Source: Erysipelothrix aquatica (GTDB lineage: Bacteria; Bacillota_I; Bacilli_A; Erysipelotrichales; Erysipelotrichaceae). From it: a DNA stretch of 64,000 nt. A program made the translations under genes and the position numbers. The DNA is taken from the NCBI RefSeq assembly GCF_009828775.2, contig NZ_WTSY02000002.1, positions 47,840 to 111,839 on the forward strand. The letters are read 5' to 3'. Below, one piece after another: positions 9,713 through 19,878 of this stretch. Each line of letters starts with the position of its first letter. Position 1 is the stretch's first letter. Under the pieces are notes generated by a model. It made no database searches. It had not been told where the DNA came from and saw only the letters and a list, made by a program, of their open reading frames with translations.

Positions 9713-10492
9713 CTAATTACCTCCTTGCTCGTCTTTTGATGCTGCTTGAGCATCGTTGCGTTGTGGACGGTTATTTGGGCGACGGTCGTTACGGTCATTG
9801 CGACGACGACGTGGTCGATCAAATTTTCCACCTTTTGGTGCTTCTGGTTCTTGTACTAATTGTCCTGGCAATACTTCACCACGGCAGATCCAAACTTTAA
9901 CACCTAAGATACCGAATTGTGTATTTGCTTCATAGTGAGCATAGTCGATATCAGCACGTAATGTATGAAGTGGTACGATTCCTTCTGAGTATCCCTCAGT
10001 ACGAGCCATATCAGCTCCACCTAAACGTCCGGAAACAGCAGTTTTAATTCCTTTTGCTCCTGAACGCATTGTACGTTGGATTGTACGTTTTTGTGCAGTT
10101 CTGAATGAAGCACGTTGTTCCAATTGCTCAGCAATGTTACGAGCAACAAGATGTGCATCTAAATCAGGATTTCCAACTTCTAATACTTTAACATTTACTG
10201 TGTTTCCTTCTGAAATCTTAGCGATTGCAGCTTTTGTTTTTTCAATGTTTGCTCCGTTAACACCGATTACAACACCTGGGCGGGCTGTACGGATGATAAC
10301 ATCAACGCGGTTTTTTGAACGTTCGATTTCTACGCGTGAAACGTATGCATCTTTAAGATTTTTAAAGATGTATTCACGGATAAGTGTGTCTTCGTGGAGA
10401 AGGTCTGCGAAATTATTTTCTGCATACCAACGTGATTCCCAATCACGAATAACACCAACGCGCATACCGATCGGATTTACTTTTTGTCCCAT
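9713..10492 (-). CDS. rpsC: 30S ribosomal protein S3 with extended basic tail
   Basis: 259 residues. The KH domain ([20 protein letters not shown]) and C-terminal domain ([20 protein letters not shown]) are normal. After about residue 222 there is a low-complexity Arg/Asn/Asp tail ([20 protein letters not shown]) making it longer than many Firmicute S3 proteins. S3 lines the mRNA entry channel. Confidence 0.97.
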   Translation of the reverse strand: MGQKVNPIGMRVGVIRDWESRWYAENNFADLLHEDTLIREYIFKNLKDAYVSRVEIERSKNRVDVIIRTARPGVVIGVNGANIEKTKAAIAKISEGNTVNVKVLEVGNPDLDAHLVARNIAEQLEQRASFRTAQKRTIQRTMRSGAKGIKTAVSGRLGGADMARTEGYSEGIVPLHTLRADIDYAHYEANTQFGILGVKVWICRGEVLPGQLVQEPEAPKGGKFDRPRRRRNDRNDRRPNNRPQRNDAQAASKDEQGGN

Positions 10493-10505
10493 TGTGTTTC
10501 CTCCC

Positions 10506-10841
10506 TTACACGCGTTCCGAAACCACGATAGTAATGTGGCTTGTACGCTTCATAATTGGCGCTGCATTCCCCTTGGCACGAGGTCTGAAACGTTTCATTG
10601 TCATTCCTTCGTCAGCATAGCATGCTGAGATGAATAATTTATCTTCTTCTAATTGATGATTGTTTGTAGCGTTAGCAACTGCTGACTTTAAAACTTTCTC
10701 AATGATTTTTGATGCGTTATTTGGTGAGTATTTTAGAATTGCTGCTGCATGATCAACATCAAGACCGCGAATTTCGTCTAATACTAAACGCGCTTTACGT
10801 GATGTAACACGTACTGTTTTTGCTACTGCTTTAACTTCCAT
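10506..10841 (-). CDS. rplV: 50S ribosomal protein L22
   Basis: 111 residues with [19 protein letters not shown] and [20 protein letters not shown], the hairpin that reaches into the exit tunnel. The start codon overlaps the rpsS stop by one base (TAATG), implying coupling. Confidence 0.98.
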   Translation of the reverse strand: MEVKAVAKTVRVTSRKARLVLDEIRGLDVDHAAAILKYSPNNASKIIEKVLKSAVANATNNHQLEEDKLFISACYADEGMTMKRFRPRAKGNAAPIMKRTSHITIVVSERV

Positions 10842-11119
10842 TATTTACGACCCGCCTTTTTATCTGCTGCGTGACCTGTATAACGACGTGTTGGAACAAA
10901 TTCACCTAATTTGTGTCCTACCATGTCTTCTGATACAAACACTGGAACGTGTTCTTTACCATTGTGCACCGCAAACGTATGTTCTACGAATTGAGGGAAA
11001 ATAGTTGAACGACGTGACCATGTTTTGATAACTTCTTTTTTACCTGATTCATTTAGTTTTTCTACTTTATTCATCAAGTGTAAATCACAAAATGGACCTT
11101 TTTTTAAACTACGACTCAT
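10841..11119 (-). CDS. rpsS: 30S ribosomal protein S19
   Basis: 92 residues opening [19 protein letters not shown] and including [20 protein letters not shown] and [17 protein letters not shown]. Head protein partnered with S13. Standard place between rplB and rplV. Confidence 0.98.
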   Translation of the reverse strand: MSRSLKKGPFCDLHLMNKVEKLNESGKKEVIKTWSRRSTIFPQFVEHTFAVHNGKEHVPVFVSEDMVGHKLGEFVPTRRYTGHAADKKAGRK

Positions 11120-11139
11120 TTCTCTTTCCTTCCTTTCGT

Positions 11140-11976
11140 TTATTTCTCATTACGACGACGAACGATTAGTTTTGTCGAAGATTTCTTAGTGCGACGAGTT
11201 TTAACACCCATAGCTTTTTTACCCCATGGAGTCATTGGTGATTTACGTCCAATTGGTGTACGTCCTTCACCACCACCGTGTGGGTGATCAACCGGGTTCA
11301 TTACAGAACCACGAACTGTTGGGCGAATACCCATGTGACGGCTACGTCCAGCTTTACCAATGTTTACAAGTGAGTGCTCTGAGTTTCCAACTTCACCGAT
11401 TGTTGCACGGCATGTTGATAAAATCTTACGTACTTCACCTGAAGCAAGTTGAACTGTAACATATTTGTCTTCAACACCAAGAACTTGTGCTGATGTTCCA
11501 GCTGAACGCACTAATTGTGCTCCACGTCCTGGTTTTAATTCGATATTGTGAACTGTAGTACCTTCTGGCATTTGTCCAAGTTCTTTAGCGTTACCAACAA
11601 TGATGTCAGCTTCTGATCCACTAACAACTTTGTCACCAACTTTTAGCCCTTTAGGAGCTAAGATATAACGTTTTTCACCATCAGCATAATTTAATAAAGC
11701 AATGTTTGCTGAACGGTTTGGATCGTATTCGATTGTTGCAACAGTTGCAGGAATTGCATCTTTGTTACGTTTGAAATCGATAATACGGTACTGACGTTTG
11801 TGTCCTCCACCAATATGACGAGTTGTGATACGACCTAAGTTGTTACGACCACCAGTCTTGATTAATGGAGCTACTAATGAACGCTCAGGGTTGTTTCCTT
11901 TAGTTAATGTTTCATTAGCTAAAGTAGTCATCCCGCGACGTCCAGGAGTAGTTGGCTTATATTTTTTGATTGCCAT
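11140..11976 (-). CDS. rplB: 50S ribosomal protein L2
   Basis: 278 residues. The C-terminal signature [21 protein letters not shown] contains the conserved His needed for peptidyl-transferase centre function. It is separated from rplW by a 72-nt gap, the largest gap inside the S10 cluster, holding only a weak 5-bp stem and an AGGAGG site. Confidence 0.98.
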   Translation of the reverse strand: MAIKKYKPTTPGRRGMTTLANETLTKGNNPERSLVAPLIKTGGRNNLGRITTRHIGGGHKRQYRIIDFKRNKDAIPATVATIEYDPNRSANIALLNYADGEKRYILAPKGLKVGDKVVSGSEADIIVGNAKELGQMPEGTTVHNIELKPGRGAQLVRSAGTSAQVLGVEDKYVTVQLASGEVRKILSTCRATIGEVGNSEHSLVNIGKAGRSRHMGIRPTVRGSVMNPVDHPHGGGEGRTPIGRKSPMTPWGKKAMGVKTRRTKKSSTKLIVRRRNEK

Positions 11977-12048
11977 TTTAATAATTCCTCCTACGCAAAT
12001 TGTCCGGAAATAGCGTTATTCTTCCGATAAGTGTTATTGTTCTTCTTA

Positions 12049-12333
12049 TTAAAGAACGTCGATGTTAGAACCTTCAGCAAGTTTAACAATAGCTTTACGT
12101 ACTGATTTTGTAGTTCCTTCGTATTTACCTACGCGTTTTGTGCGAGGTTTTTGGTTGATCATATTTACTGATTCAACTTTTACATTGAAGATTTCTTCAA
12201 TTGCTTGACGAACTTCAATTTTGTTTGAGCCTTTAGCAACTTCAAATGTAACTTTGTTATCATTTTGTTGCATCATTACTGTTTTTTCAGTGATGATTGG
12301 GCGCAAGATAATATCTCTAGGGTTACGTTTCAT
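12049..12333 (-). CDS. rplW: 50S ribosomal protein L23
   Basis: 94 residues with RDIILRPIITEKTVMM and the KVESVNMINQKPRTKRVGKYEG extension. L23 is the trigger-factor/SRP contact at the tunnel exit. The start codon overlaps the rplD stop by 1 nt. Confidence 0.98.
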   Translation of the reverse strand: MKRNPRDIILRPIITEKTVMMQQNDNKVTFEVAKGSNKIEVRQAIEEIFNVKVESVNMINQKPRTKRVGKYEGTTKSVRKAIVKLAEGSNIDVL

Positions 12334-12962
12334 TATGCTAGTACCTCTCCAGCTACTTCCGCAGCTTTTGCTGTGAATACTAAAGTATCAGCGTTAACGA
12401 TGTCATATGTGTTCAAGTCTTGAACAGTTAATAACATTGTGTTTGGTAAGTTACGCATTGATAAGTAAGCGTTAATCACATCTTCTTCGTCTGCGACGAT
12501 GAATAATGTTTTACGGTTAAGTTCTAATGTACTCATAACTTTTGCAAATTCTTTTGTTTTCACGTTTTCGAATGTTAAGTCAGCAACAACTTTCATTGTT
12601 GAATCAATAACGTGTTGTGATAATGCTGAACGAACAGCTAAACGACGAACCTTACGGTTGAGGTTGTATTTGTAACTTCTTGGTTTCGGTCCAAATACAA
12701 TTCCACCACCACGCCATTGAGGAGAACGGATTGACCCTTGACGAGCACGTCCTGTTCCTTTTTGACGCCATGGTTTACGTCCACCACCGCGAACTTCTGT
12801 ACGGTTTTTTGTTGAGTGAGTTCCTTGACGAACTGATGCACGTTGCATGACAACAGCTTCAAAGATTGTTTGGTTATTTGGTTCAATTCCAAATACTGCT
12901 TCGCTTAATTCAATTGCGCTAACAGTTTTACCTTCTAAGTTTAGAACATCTAGCTTAGGCAT
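12333..12962 (-). CDS. rplD: 50S ribosomal protein L4
   Basis: 209 residues starting [14 protein letters not shown]. This ATG (complement 12960-12962) is 9 nt from AAGGAGG; the longer open frame to 12989 is rejected because it lacks a site and lies inside rplC. The tunnel loop contains [20 protein letters not shown]. In other bacteria L4 represses the S10 operon through its leader. Confidence 0.97.
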   Translation of the reverse strand: MPKLDVLNLEGKTVSAIELSEAVFGIEPNNQTIFEAVVMQRASVRQGTHSTKNRTEVRGGGRKPWRQKGTGRARQGSIRSPQWRGGGIVFGPKPRSYKYNLNRKVRRLAVRSALSQHVIDSTMKVVADLTFENVKTKEFAKVMSTLELNRKTLFIVADEEDVINAYLSMRNLPNTMLLTVQDLNTYDIVNADTLVFTAKAAEVAGEVLA

Positions 12963-13641
12963 TGTTTGAATCCTCCTTAGCGTAGTCAACTAGTTCAACT
13001 GGATCTTTTGATTTCACGCGTTTTACTGTTGATTTAATTTCAACAAATCCACGACGTGGTCCAGGAATGTTTCCTTTAATTAAGATGTAGTTGTTTTCTT
13101 CATCAATTTTGACAATTTCAAGGTGTTGGTTTGTTGTAGTAAATCCACCATGTTGTCCTGGCATTACTCCACCTTTTTTGATTGTTGGGATAATACCTTG
13201 TGATGCTAATGAACCGATTCCACGGTGGTATCCTGAACCGTGAGCTTTAGGTCCAGTTTTTTGGTTTCCACGGACGATTGCCCCGTTGTAACCTTTTCCA
13301 CGTGATGTTCCCGAGACATCAACAAATTCCCCAGCAGCAAATACTCCTGCTGTTAATACTGCTCCTACCTCGTGTTCCATCATTTCTGATCCACGAATTT
13401 CGCGAACGAATTTCTTTGGAGCTGTGTTTGCTTTAGCAGCGTGAGCAATCTCAGATTTGTTTGCACGTTGTTCTTTCACATCGGCAACACCTAATTGAAC
13501 TGCTTCATAGTTATCTGATTCCATTGTTTTCTTTTGAAGAACAACGTTTGGTAATACTTCAACTACGCTAACAGGAATTAGAGTTCCATCTGCTGTAAAG
13601 ACTTGAGTCATTCCTAATTTACGTCCTAATAATCCTTTCAT
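12955..13641 (-). CDS. rplC: 50S ribosomal protein L3
   Basis: 228 residues. [15 protein letters not shown] at the start and [20 protein letters not shown], the loop reaching the peptidyl-transferase centre, identify L3. It overlaps rplD by 8 nt. Second gene of the S10 operon. Confidence 0.98.
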   Translation of the reverse strand: MKGLLGRKLGMTQVFTADGTLIPVSVVEVLPNVVLQKKTMESDNYEAVQLGVADVKEQRANKSEIAHAAKANTAPKKFVREIRGSEMMEHEVGAVLTAGVFAAGEFVDVSGTSRGKGYNGAIVRGNQKTGPKAHGSGYHRGIGSLASQGIIPTIKKGGVMPGQHGGFTTTNQHLEIVKIDEENNYILIKGNIPGPRRGFVEIKSTVKRVKSKDPVELVDYAKEDSNNA

Positions 13642-13656
13642 GATTTCTCCCTTCTA

Positions 13657-13968
13657 CTAAAGTTTTATCTCGATATCGACACCACTTGGGAGATCAAGAC
13701 GACTTAATGCGTCGATTGTCTCTGCTGTAGGTCCAACAATTTCAATCAATCTCTTATGAGTTCTTGATTCAAATTGTTCACGAGAATCCTTGTTTACGTG
13801 TACCGATCGTAAAACTGTTACGACTTGTTTTTCAGTTGGTAATGGTACTGGTCCAACTACTTTCTTTGCACCGTGATCGTTTGCTGCTTGAACAATTTTT
13901 TGTGCCGCACTATCAATTGTACGGTGTTCATAAGCTTTTAGACGAATACGAATAAAATTCTTTGCCAT
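13657..13968 (-). CDS. rpsJ: 30S ribosomal protein S10 (NusE)
   Basis: 103 residues starting [20 protein letters not shown]. The ATG (complement 13966-13968) follows AGGAGG at proper spacing; an open frame reaching 14043 runs into the leader and is rejected. It functions in the 30S head and as NusE in antitermination complexes. First gene of the long minus-strand ribosomal operon. Confidence 0.97.
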   Translation of the reverse strand: MAKNFIRIRLKAYEHRTIDSAAQKIVQAANDHGAKKVVGPVPLPTEKQVVTVLRSVHVNKDSREQFESRTHKRLIEIVGPTAETIDALSRLDLPSGVDIEIKL

Positions 13969-14088
13969 GGAAATCCTCCTTCTTCCGCCTATTAAATAGG
14001 CCTGCTCCATGCGAATTCCCCGACTTCTCACTGACCATGACAACGCTCTTCAGTGTGCCGGCAACCTCGCACTTCTATGCAGTCGCTT
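13969..14088 (-). promoter_or_regulatory. Structured leader of the S10 operon
   Basis: About 120 nt between the predicted transcription start and rpsJ, clearly GC-richer than its surroundings. On the minus strand it contains a CACTGA...TCAGTG stem, the self-complementary TGCCGGCA, and GCCTAT-TTA-ATAGGC just ahead of the ribosome binding site. A ribosomal-protein feedback leader (L4 in other bacteria) is likely, but the structure was not computed. Confidence 0.6.
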
Positions 14089-14092
14089 AAGT

Positions 14093-14120
14093 ATTATACA
14101 CTAAATACATATAGAATCAA
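14093..14120 (-). promoter_or_regulatory. Promoter of the S10 operon
   Basis: On the minus strand TTGATT (14115-14120), a 16-nt spacer, then TATAAT (14093-14098). It is the only good sigma-A site upstream of rpsJ. Confidence 0.75.
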
Positions 14121-14201
14121 GGGATTTTGTAATATTTATTCGACTTTTTTTACATTCCTCAAAATCAATCAAAATGCGCAGTATTCAGAGGGTATTTTAA
14201 G

Positions 14202-14228
14202 AAAAAAGAGCTTGAGTAAATCAAGCTC
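14202..14228 (-). terminator. Terminator after the LicC-like gene
   Basis: On the minus strand GAGCTTGA-TTTAC-TCAAGCTC is followed by TTTTTTCTT. The stem includes the stop codon of the cytidylyltransferase gene, separating that operon from rpsJ. Confidence 0.9.
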
Positions 14229-15102
14229 CTTTGTATCGTTCATCAATTTCGCACAACTCAGCAAATGTATCAATTTCAACAATATCTTCGAGTGTAACTT
14301 TGCGCAAATATATCTTGTATTTTTCGCGATTATAACGCAATGCAACTTCATCCCAATATAATTGCTTTCCATTTTCAGATTCAAATGCACGTTTGAGGTC
14401 TTCAGATAACGTTTTTGCATCATCTTGATTCCAATAAGATATTCCTACCATCTGATTTGTATTCGTTCCAGTAATACCAATGTCAACAATTAGGTCACCT
14501 TCAGTTTCAAGGATCCAGTCATCGCTTTCCGCCATAGGAATTCCCATATACATACTTCTGTACTCGTACTTGCGAATTATTTTAGAATTATACAAAAGCA
14601 AATCCGATTCAAGTACAAGTGCATTATCCAATATATCACGGATCAAATACGCACTTGAAATGTTATTGGCTTTATTATAACCATCATTATCAATGAAACG
14701 AATTTGCGGGTACTTAACACGTAATGCCTCAAAGGAATCTTTTAGATACCCCCGAACAATTACGACTTCTTCAATTCCCGCATCTATCACTGCGTCAATA
14801 AGACGATCAATTAAACGATTGCCATTGACTTGGATTAACGGTTTCGGTGTGCTCAACGTCACCGGCACCAACCTTGACCCAAATCCAGCAGCCAAGAAAA
14901 TCGCACGTTTTACTCGGTATGGTTCGAGTGCCTCAATTCCTTTTTGAGTTATTTGCACCATCTCTTCATTCACAAGAAGTCCCATTAACAGTAATTCGTT
15001 GAAAGTTTTCTCCACAAAATAAGGATTTTCTTTTACGGTCGTATACGCTACTGCACCATCGTGAACTGAACATAATATTTCAAACTGATTCAAATCGATC
15101 AT
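14221..15102 (-). CDS. Winged-helix domain fused to LicC/PntC-type cytidylyltransferase
   Basis: 293 residues. Residues 1-60 look like a small winged helix (helical, ending GLLVNEEMVQITQKGIEAL). Residues 66-290 are a nucleotidyltransferase: AIFLAAGFGSRLVPVTLSTPKPLIQ gives the nucleotide-binding loop, ESDLLLYN the metal Asp, and GISYWN and LYWDEV resemble the LicC/PntC family. Such enzymes make CDP-choline or CMP-aminoethylphosphonate for decorating cell-surface glycans. The start (complement 15100-15102) is 6 nt from GGAGG and 1 nt past the permease stop, so it is translated as the last gene of the ABC operon. Substrate is inferred; phosphocholine and 2-aminoethylphosphonate cannot be told apart here. 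Confidence 0.85.
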   Translation of the reverse strand: MIDLNQFEILCSVHDGAVAYTTVKENPYFVEKTFNELLLMGLLVNEEMVQITQKGIEALEPYRVKRAIFLAAGFGSRLVPVTLSTPKPLIQVNGNRLIDRLIDAVIDAGIEEVVIVRGYLKDSFEALRVKYPQIRFIDNDGYNKANNISSAYLIRDILDNALVLESDLLLYNSKIIRKYEYRSMYMGIPMAESDDWILETEGDLIVDIGITGTNTNQMVGISYWNQDDAKTLSEDLKRAFESENGKQLYWDEVALRYNREKYKIYLRKVTLEDIVEIDTFAELCEIDERYKGA

Positions 15103-15103
15103 T

Positions 15104-16687
15104 CTAAACCTCCGCCTCTTTTTCATGTTTCTTCACTAACGACACCGCTACTTTCGCAATCACATTTACAAGTAGAATTAAAATAGAAATAAATGCTGTT
15201 GATTCAATCATTGATTGAGAGTCTAGCTGTGGTATCAAAAGTGATAAAGGTTGGTTTCGCATATTCGCTAGGAACGAAACCGCAGATATCGTAATCATAG
15301 CATTAATAAAGAAGTAGAGAAACATCTCCAAAACCGTTTCTTTCGTACTTGGGATATAAACATCAAACAGTAGACGCATTTTCGATATACCCAAAGTATT
15401 AGCAGTATCTTCCAAATTTTGATTAAACTTCTGTAGTGAATTATACGCCATTAAGTACGGTGATGCAAAGAAATGGATGATATTGACAAGCACAAGAATT
15501 GCTATCGTACCATAGATAATGGAACCATTAAAAAGCATAACATAACTCAGACCTAAGACGACACCAGGTATGGCAAGTGTCGTTAGTGAAATAAAATGAA
15601 TCGCTAGTGCGCTTAGTTTCTTATCACTTCGAGCAGTAATATATGCCGTTAAATAGGTTATGACAACTCCAATTAGTCCTGTGAACAACGCCACAGCCAA
15701 TGAGTTTAGCAAATACATTCCCACTCCTATATCAAATGCTTTTTCGATATTGACCAATGAGAACGTTAAATCAACCGGATATTTTGTAACTAGTGACAAT
15801 ATTAAGAAGCTTATCAGTGGTGTAACAATCACAATCCCCAAGACCGTGCAAAAGAGAATTGCAATGCGATCTCTTTTCTTGTTTTTTTCGACTATATATT
15901 CTTTCGTTATTGTGGAAGCACTCGTCGTTTTCTCACTCTTTAAATCAATAATAAAAGCAATGATTGCTGGTATTAGCAAGAACGCTCCAATTACCGCCCC
16001 TTTCGAGAAATTTAAAAGTCCAATTACTTCACGATACATGTACGTCGACAATGTCATCGTTTTGCCTCCAACTGCGAGTGGAACACCATAATCTGTAAAA
16101 ATCATTGTAAAGACTGCGAAGAAAGCTGCAATTAACGGAACTTTCAAATTCGGTAGTGTTATTGTCACAAACTGTTGTCGTTTTGAGAGGCCCAGAACTG
16201 TCGCGGCTTCATAAACTGTATAGTCCTCATATTTATAGATATCTGTTAACATCAAAAATGCAACAGGAAATGAATAGAGTATGGATCCCAAGATGATTCC
16301 CGGATATCCATATAATCCAATATTAATACCAAGCAAATTAGTAATAATACCATTATCACCTAGCAGCAACACAAGTCCAGTACCGTGTGAAATAGATGGA
16401 ATCAACATCGGTAGCGTAAATAATACTGCGAATGCACTCTTATATTTAATATTGGTTCGATTAATCGCCCAAGCACAGCATAATGCGATTAAAACGGATA
16501 GAATTGTAGCAATTGATGCTGTTATCAAAGAATTCATCATGTACTTCGGAAATTGCTCGCTACCAACGACCGCTGTAATATCCGTTAACGATACACTACT
16601 CACAAGTTTGAGTACGGGCAATATGACGGCAATAACCAAGACGACGCCAATAACAAGTATAGACGTTCTCATCGATCGTTTATTCAT
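15104..16687 (-). CDS. ABC transporter permease, fused double domain (iron/aminoethylphosphonate type)
   Basis: 527 residues with about twelve hydrophobic segments forming two tandem binding-protein-dependent permease domains, each with an EAA-like loop (YEAATVLGLSKRQQFVTITLPNLK near 180, LEDTANTLGISKMRLLFDVYIPS near 425). This fused architecture is that of FbpB/ThiP/PhnU-like importers. It overlaps the ATPase gene by 8 nt. The neighbouring cytidylyltransferase suggests the cargo is a phosphonate or choline-like head group rather than iron. Confidence 0.9.
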   Translation of the reverse strand: MNKRSMRTSILVIGVVLVIAVILPVLKLVSSVSLTDITAVVGSEQFPKYMMNSLITASIATILSVLIALCCAWAINRTNIKYKSAFAVLFTLPMLIPSISHGTGLVLLLGDNGIITNLLGINIGLYGYPGIILGSILYSFPVAFLMLTDIYKYEDYTVYEAATVLGLSKRQQFVTITLPNLKVPLIAAFFAVFTMIFTDYGVPLAVGGKTMTLSTYMYREVIGLLNFSKGAVIGAFLLIPAIIAFIIDLKSEKTTSASTITKEYIVEKNKKRDRIAILFCTVLGIVIVTPLISFLILSLVTKYPVDLTFSLVNIEKAFDIGVGMYLLNSLAVALFTGLIGVVITYLTAYITARSDKKLSALAIHFISLTTLAIPGVVLGLSYVMLFNGSIIYGTIAILVLVNIIHFFASPYLMAYNSLQKFNQNLEDTANTLGISKMRLLFDVYIPSTKETVLEMFLYFFINAMITISAVSFLANMRNQPLSLLIPQLDSQSMIESTAFISILILLVNVIAKVAVSLVKKHEKEAEV

Positions 16688-17465
16688 AGGTCGACTTACC
16701 TGTGGTTCGTTTCAAAGATTCCAACTTAGCGTCCAAGTGATCAACAACAAAACGTTTGATGTATGGATTTGCTGGATTATTATAGATTGCCTGCGGTGAA
16801 TCAAGTTGTTCAATTTTTCCTTCTGACATGACCATTACGCGGTCAGATAAGAAAAAGGCTTCTTCTTGTTCATGCGTAATAAAAATCATCGTTACATTAA
16901 AAGTCTTTTGAATTTGCTTGAGTTCTTTTTTCATAATTTCTCGATTTGATACATCAAGAGCGGATATTGGCTCATCGAGAAGTAATATAGACGGATTAAG
17001 CGCGAGGGTACGTGCAATCGCAACTCGTTGTTGTTGCCCTCCTGACAGTTTTCGTGGCTTTTTATCAATCTGATCAAGCATACCTATCATTTCCAATGTC
17101 TTTAGCGCAATTTCCTTAGATTTTTCTTTCGTTTCCTTGTTCAATTTCAATGCATACTCAACATTTTCTAATACCGTCATATTTGGGAACAGTGCATAGT
17201 TTTGGAATACAATTCCCATATTTCTTTCTGACGGGTGTTGCTTCGAGATATCGATCCCTTCATTCAATATAGCACCACTATTTGCGTGTTCCAATCCCAT
17301 CAAGATACGAACAAGTGTTGTTTTTCCACACCCGGATGGTCCAAGAATACTCAAAAATTCTCCCTCATAGACATCGAAGTTTATATCGTTCAATACGACT
17401 TTCCCTTCATATTCTTTATGCAGGTTCGTCACCTTTAATTTAATTTTATTATCTAATATTTCCAT
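16680..17465 (-). CDS. ABC transporter ATPase
   Basis: 261 residues. Walker A GPSGCGKTT, signature LSGGQQQR, Walker B SILLLDEPISALD and the switch His in FITHEQEEA are all intact, so it should hydrolyse ATP. It resembles the PotA/FbpC/PhnT group but is shorter than family members with a C-terminal TOBE domain. It overlaps the binding-protein gene by 13 nt and the permease by 8 nt. Confidence 0.93.
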   Translation of the reverse strand: MEILDNKIKLKVTNLHKEYEGKVVLNDINFDVYEGEFLSILGPSGCGKTTLVRILMGLEHANSGAILNEGIDISKQHPSERNMGIVFQNYALFPNMTVLENVEYALKLNKETKEKSKEIALKTLEMIGMLDQIDKKPRKLSGGQQQRVAIARTLALNPSILLLDEPISALDVSNREIMKKELKQIQKTFNVTMIFITHEQEEAFFLSDRVMVMSEGKIEQLDSPQAIYNNPANPYIKRFVVDHLDAKLESLKRTTGKSTYE

Positions 17466-18433
17466 TGTTCTAATAACCGGTCCTTTTCGTCGATGCTATG
17501 AATTCCTTCCATATTCGCATATGGAATATGCTCAGGGTACTTCTCAATTTTATTTACTTGATCTTTATAAACTTGCTCTGGCGAGTACAAATCTTTATCG
17601 ATTATAAATGCTTCATTTATGATGTAAGTATAAACTTGCACAACATCTGGATCATTCTCACGTCCTTTTAACATAGAAGTGGCAGAAGTATTGTAAGGAG
17701 ATCCTAATTCAGGAAAAACTAATTCAAACGGCATTCCTTTATTAATTTCATTTACTGCTTGGAACGTCATCCCCATTGCTATCGCAATCTCTCCTTGATT
17801 AAGAAGCTTTATTGGACCTGAACCAGACTCCGTAAATTGCTTAATGTTTGGATGGAGTGCATCAAAGTAGTCTAATGCTCCATCTACCCCAAACTCATTC
17901 ACTAAACTTTTATAGAAAAAGTATCCTGTACCACTGGATTTAGGGTCTGGCATTGCAATCTTATCTTTATAGATCGGATTTAAAAGATCTTGATATGTCT
18001 TTGGTTGTGGAAGATCATATTTTTTCAATACATCTGTATTAATAATTAAGCTTCCTCCATAACGTTCCCAAATAACTGCTTGATTATAAAAAATGCTTGG
18101 ATTAAATTCATCAATATAATTTATTGCACTTAAATGACTCATCGACGCCATTATATCGATTACTCGAGTCATGTAGCCAGTCTCTAATCCGACGATGATA
18201 TCCGCATCCGTTTTCTCACCTTCCACAGAGAGTTTTGCTGCACTTTTACCTGTTGATGCGTATACAACCTTAACATGAAGGTCCGGAAATTCTTCATTAA
18301 GTTGTTCCTGTAGCGCTTCTCCTCGAAATTGTTCCATACTAGAATAAATAATAATTGTTGAGCTGTTTTGTTGTGACACAGCCCACAAACATATAAGTGC
18401 GAGCACTGTAACCGCAATAAAGAATTTTTTCAT
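17453..18433 (-). CDS. Extracellular solute-binding protein (iron/aminoethylphosphonate family)
   Basis: 326 residues. MKKFFIAVTVLALICLWAVS is a signal sequence; the single Cys is not in a canonical lipobox, so lipidation is uncertain. TIIIYSSMEQF followed by DADIIVG, PDPKSSGTGYFF and MTFQAVNEINKG fits type-2 binding proteins of the FbpA/PhnS kind. The ATG at 18431-18433 is preferred to an upstream GTG because GAGG lies 6 nt before it. First gene of the four-gene operon. Confidence 0.88.
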   Translation of the reverse strand: MKKFFIAVTVLALICLWAVSQQNSSTIIIYSSMEQFRGEALQEQLNEEFPDLHVKVVYASTGKSAAKLSVEGEKTDADIIVGLETGYMTRVIDIMASMSHLSAINYIDEFNPSIFYNQAVIWERYGGSLIINTDVLKKYDLPQPKTYQDLLNPIYKDKIAMPDPKSSGTGYFFYKSLVNEFGVDGALDYFDALHPNIKQFTESGSGPIKLLNQGEIAIAMGMTFQAVNEINKGMPFELVFPELGSPYNTSATSMLKGRENDPDVVQVYTYIINEAFIIDKDLYSPEQVYKDQVNKIEKYPEHIPYANMEGIHSIDEKDRLLEQWKY

Positions 18434-18532
18434 AAAATACCTCACTATCGTTTATTATACACTATTAAAACTGTGTTGTGTTCAATTTGAAGTATTTTTT
18501 TATTGTGTTGAACATAGTGTTTGTGTACAAAC

Positions 18533-18560
18533 AAAAAAAGAGAACTCTTACGAGTTCCCT
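18533..18560 (-). terminator. Terminator after tuf
   Basis: Minus strand GGAACTC-GTAA-GAGTTCT followed by a run of seven T residues, 29 nt past the tuf stop. It ends the str operon before the transporter operon begins. Confidence 0.9.
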
Positions 18561-18588
18561 TAGATTGATTGACTAGTTTGTTGAGAAA

Positions 18589-19773
18589 TTATTTGATAAT
18601 TTCTGTAACGTTTCCAGCACCAACAGTACGTCCACCCTCACGGATTGAGAATGTTGTACCTTGCTCAACAGCGATTGGAGCGATTAATTCAACTTCCATT
18701 TCGATGTTGTCTCCAGGCATAACCATATCTGTTCCTTCTGGAAGTAAGATTGTACCTGTAACGTCTGTTGTACGGAAGTAGAATTGTGGACGGTATTTGT
18801 TAACAAATGGTGTATGACGTCCACCTTCTTCTTTGCTTAAGATATAAACTTGAGCTTTGAATTTTACGTGAGGTGTAACTGATCCTGGTTTAGCAAGAAC
18901 TTGTCCACGCTCGATTTCTTCGCGGTTAACACCACGTAGAAGTGCTCCAACGTTATCTCCAGCCATAGCTGAGTCTAACATTTTGTGGAACATTTCGATT
19001 CCTGTAACAACAGTTTTAGCTGTTGGACGGATACCAACGATTTCAACTTCTTCGTTGATTTTGATTTCTCCACGGTCTACACGTCCTGTAGCAACTGTAC
19101 CACGACCTGAGATTGTGAATACGTCTTCTACTGACATTAAGAATGGTTTGTCTGTATCACGAACTGGATCTGCAACGTATGAGTCAACAGCGTCCATTAA
19201 TTCAACGATTCTTTCTTCCCATGCAGCATCGCCTTCAAGAGCTTTAAGAGCTGATCCACGGATAACTGGAGCGTTGTCTCCATCGTAACCTTGTTCTGAA
19301 AGTGCTTCACGTACTTCCATTTCAACTAAGTCGATTAACTCTTCGTCATCAACCATGTCGCATTTGTTCAAGAATACTACGAATGAAGGAACACCTAATT
19401 GTTTAGCTAAGAGGATGTGCTCACGTGTTTGTGGCATTGGTCCGTCTGTTGCTGAAACTACTAAGATAGCTCCGTCCATTTGAGCAGCACCTGTGATCAT
19501 GTTTTTAACGTAGTCCGCGTGACCTGGGCAGTCAACGTGAGCATAGTGACGTGCTTCTGTTTCGTATTCTACGTGTGATGTAGAGATTGTGATTCCACGC
19601 TCTTTTTCTTCTGGCGCGTTATCGATTTGGTCATATCCACGAGCTTCTCCACCCATTTTTTTAGCTAATACAGTTGTAATAGCAGCTGTTAGAGTAGTTT
19701 TACCGTGGTCAACGTGTCCCAATGTACCAACGTTTACGTGTGGTTTGGAACGATCAAATTTTTGTTTTGACAT
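18589..19773 (-). CDS. tuf: Elongation factor Tu
   Basis: 394 residues, full length. G1 [21 protein letters not shown] (G3), NKCDMVDD (G4) and GSALKAL (G5) are intact. It carries aminoacyl-tRNA to the ribosome. The 105-nt gap to fusA contains its own promoter, so tuf is likely transcribed both with and apart from the str operon. Confidence 0.99.
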   Translation of the reverse strand: MSKQKFDRSKPHVNVGTLGHVDHGKTTLTAAITTVLAKKMGGEARGYDQIDNAPEEKERGITISTSHVEYETEARHYAHVDCPGHADYVKNMITGAAQMDGAILVVSATDGPMPQTREHILLAKQLGVPSFVVFLNKCDMVDDEELIDLVEMEVREALSEQGYDGDNAPVIRGSALKALEGDAAWEERIVELMDAVDSYVADPVRDTDKPFLMSVEDVFTISGRGTVATGRVDRGEIKINEEVEIVGIRPTAKTVVTGIEMFHKMLDSAMAGDNVGALLRGVNREEIERGQVLAKPGSVTPHVKFKAQVYILSKEEGGRHTPFVNKYRPQFYFRTTDVTGTILLPEGTDMVMPGDNIEMEVELIAPIAVEQGTTFSIREGGRTVGAGNVTEIIK

Positions 19774-19820
19774 TTGAATTGTCCTCCTGTTTTAAATTTA
19801 ACTCATTGTTTTACAAATAT

Positions 19821-19849
19821 ATATTAAGACAAACAATGATGAAAAGCAA
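19821..19849 (-). promoter_or_regulatory. Internal promoter for tuf
   Basis: Minus strand TTGCTT (19844-19849), 17-nt spacer, TAATAT (19821-19826), about 48 nt upstream of the tuf start codon. Confidence 0.55.
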
Positions 19850-19878
19850 TATTAATGTTTAACTAAGTGTTTTAAGTC

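Noticed and set aside
12963..12989. Longer N-terminus for L4
   Set aside because: It would lie inside rplC and lacks a ribosome binding site; the ATG at 12962 follows AAGGAGG.
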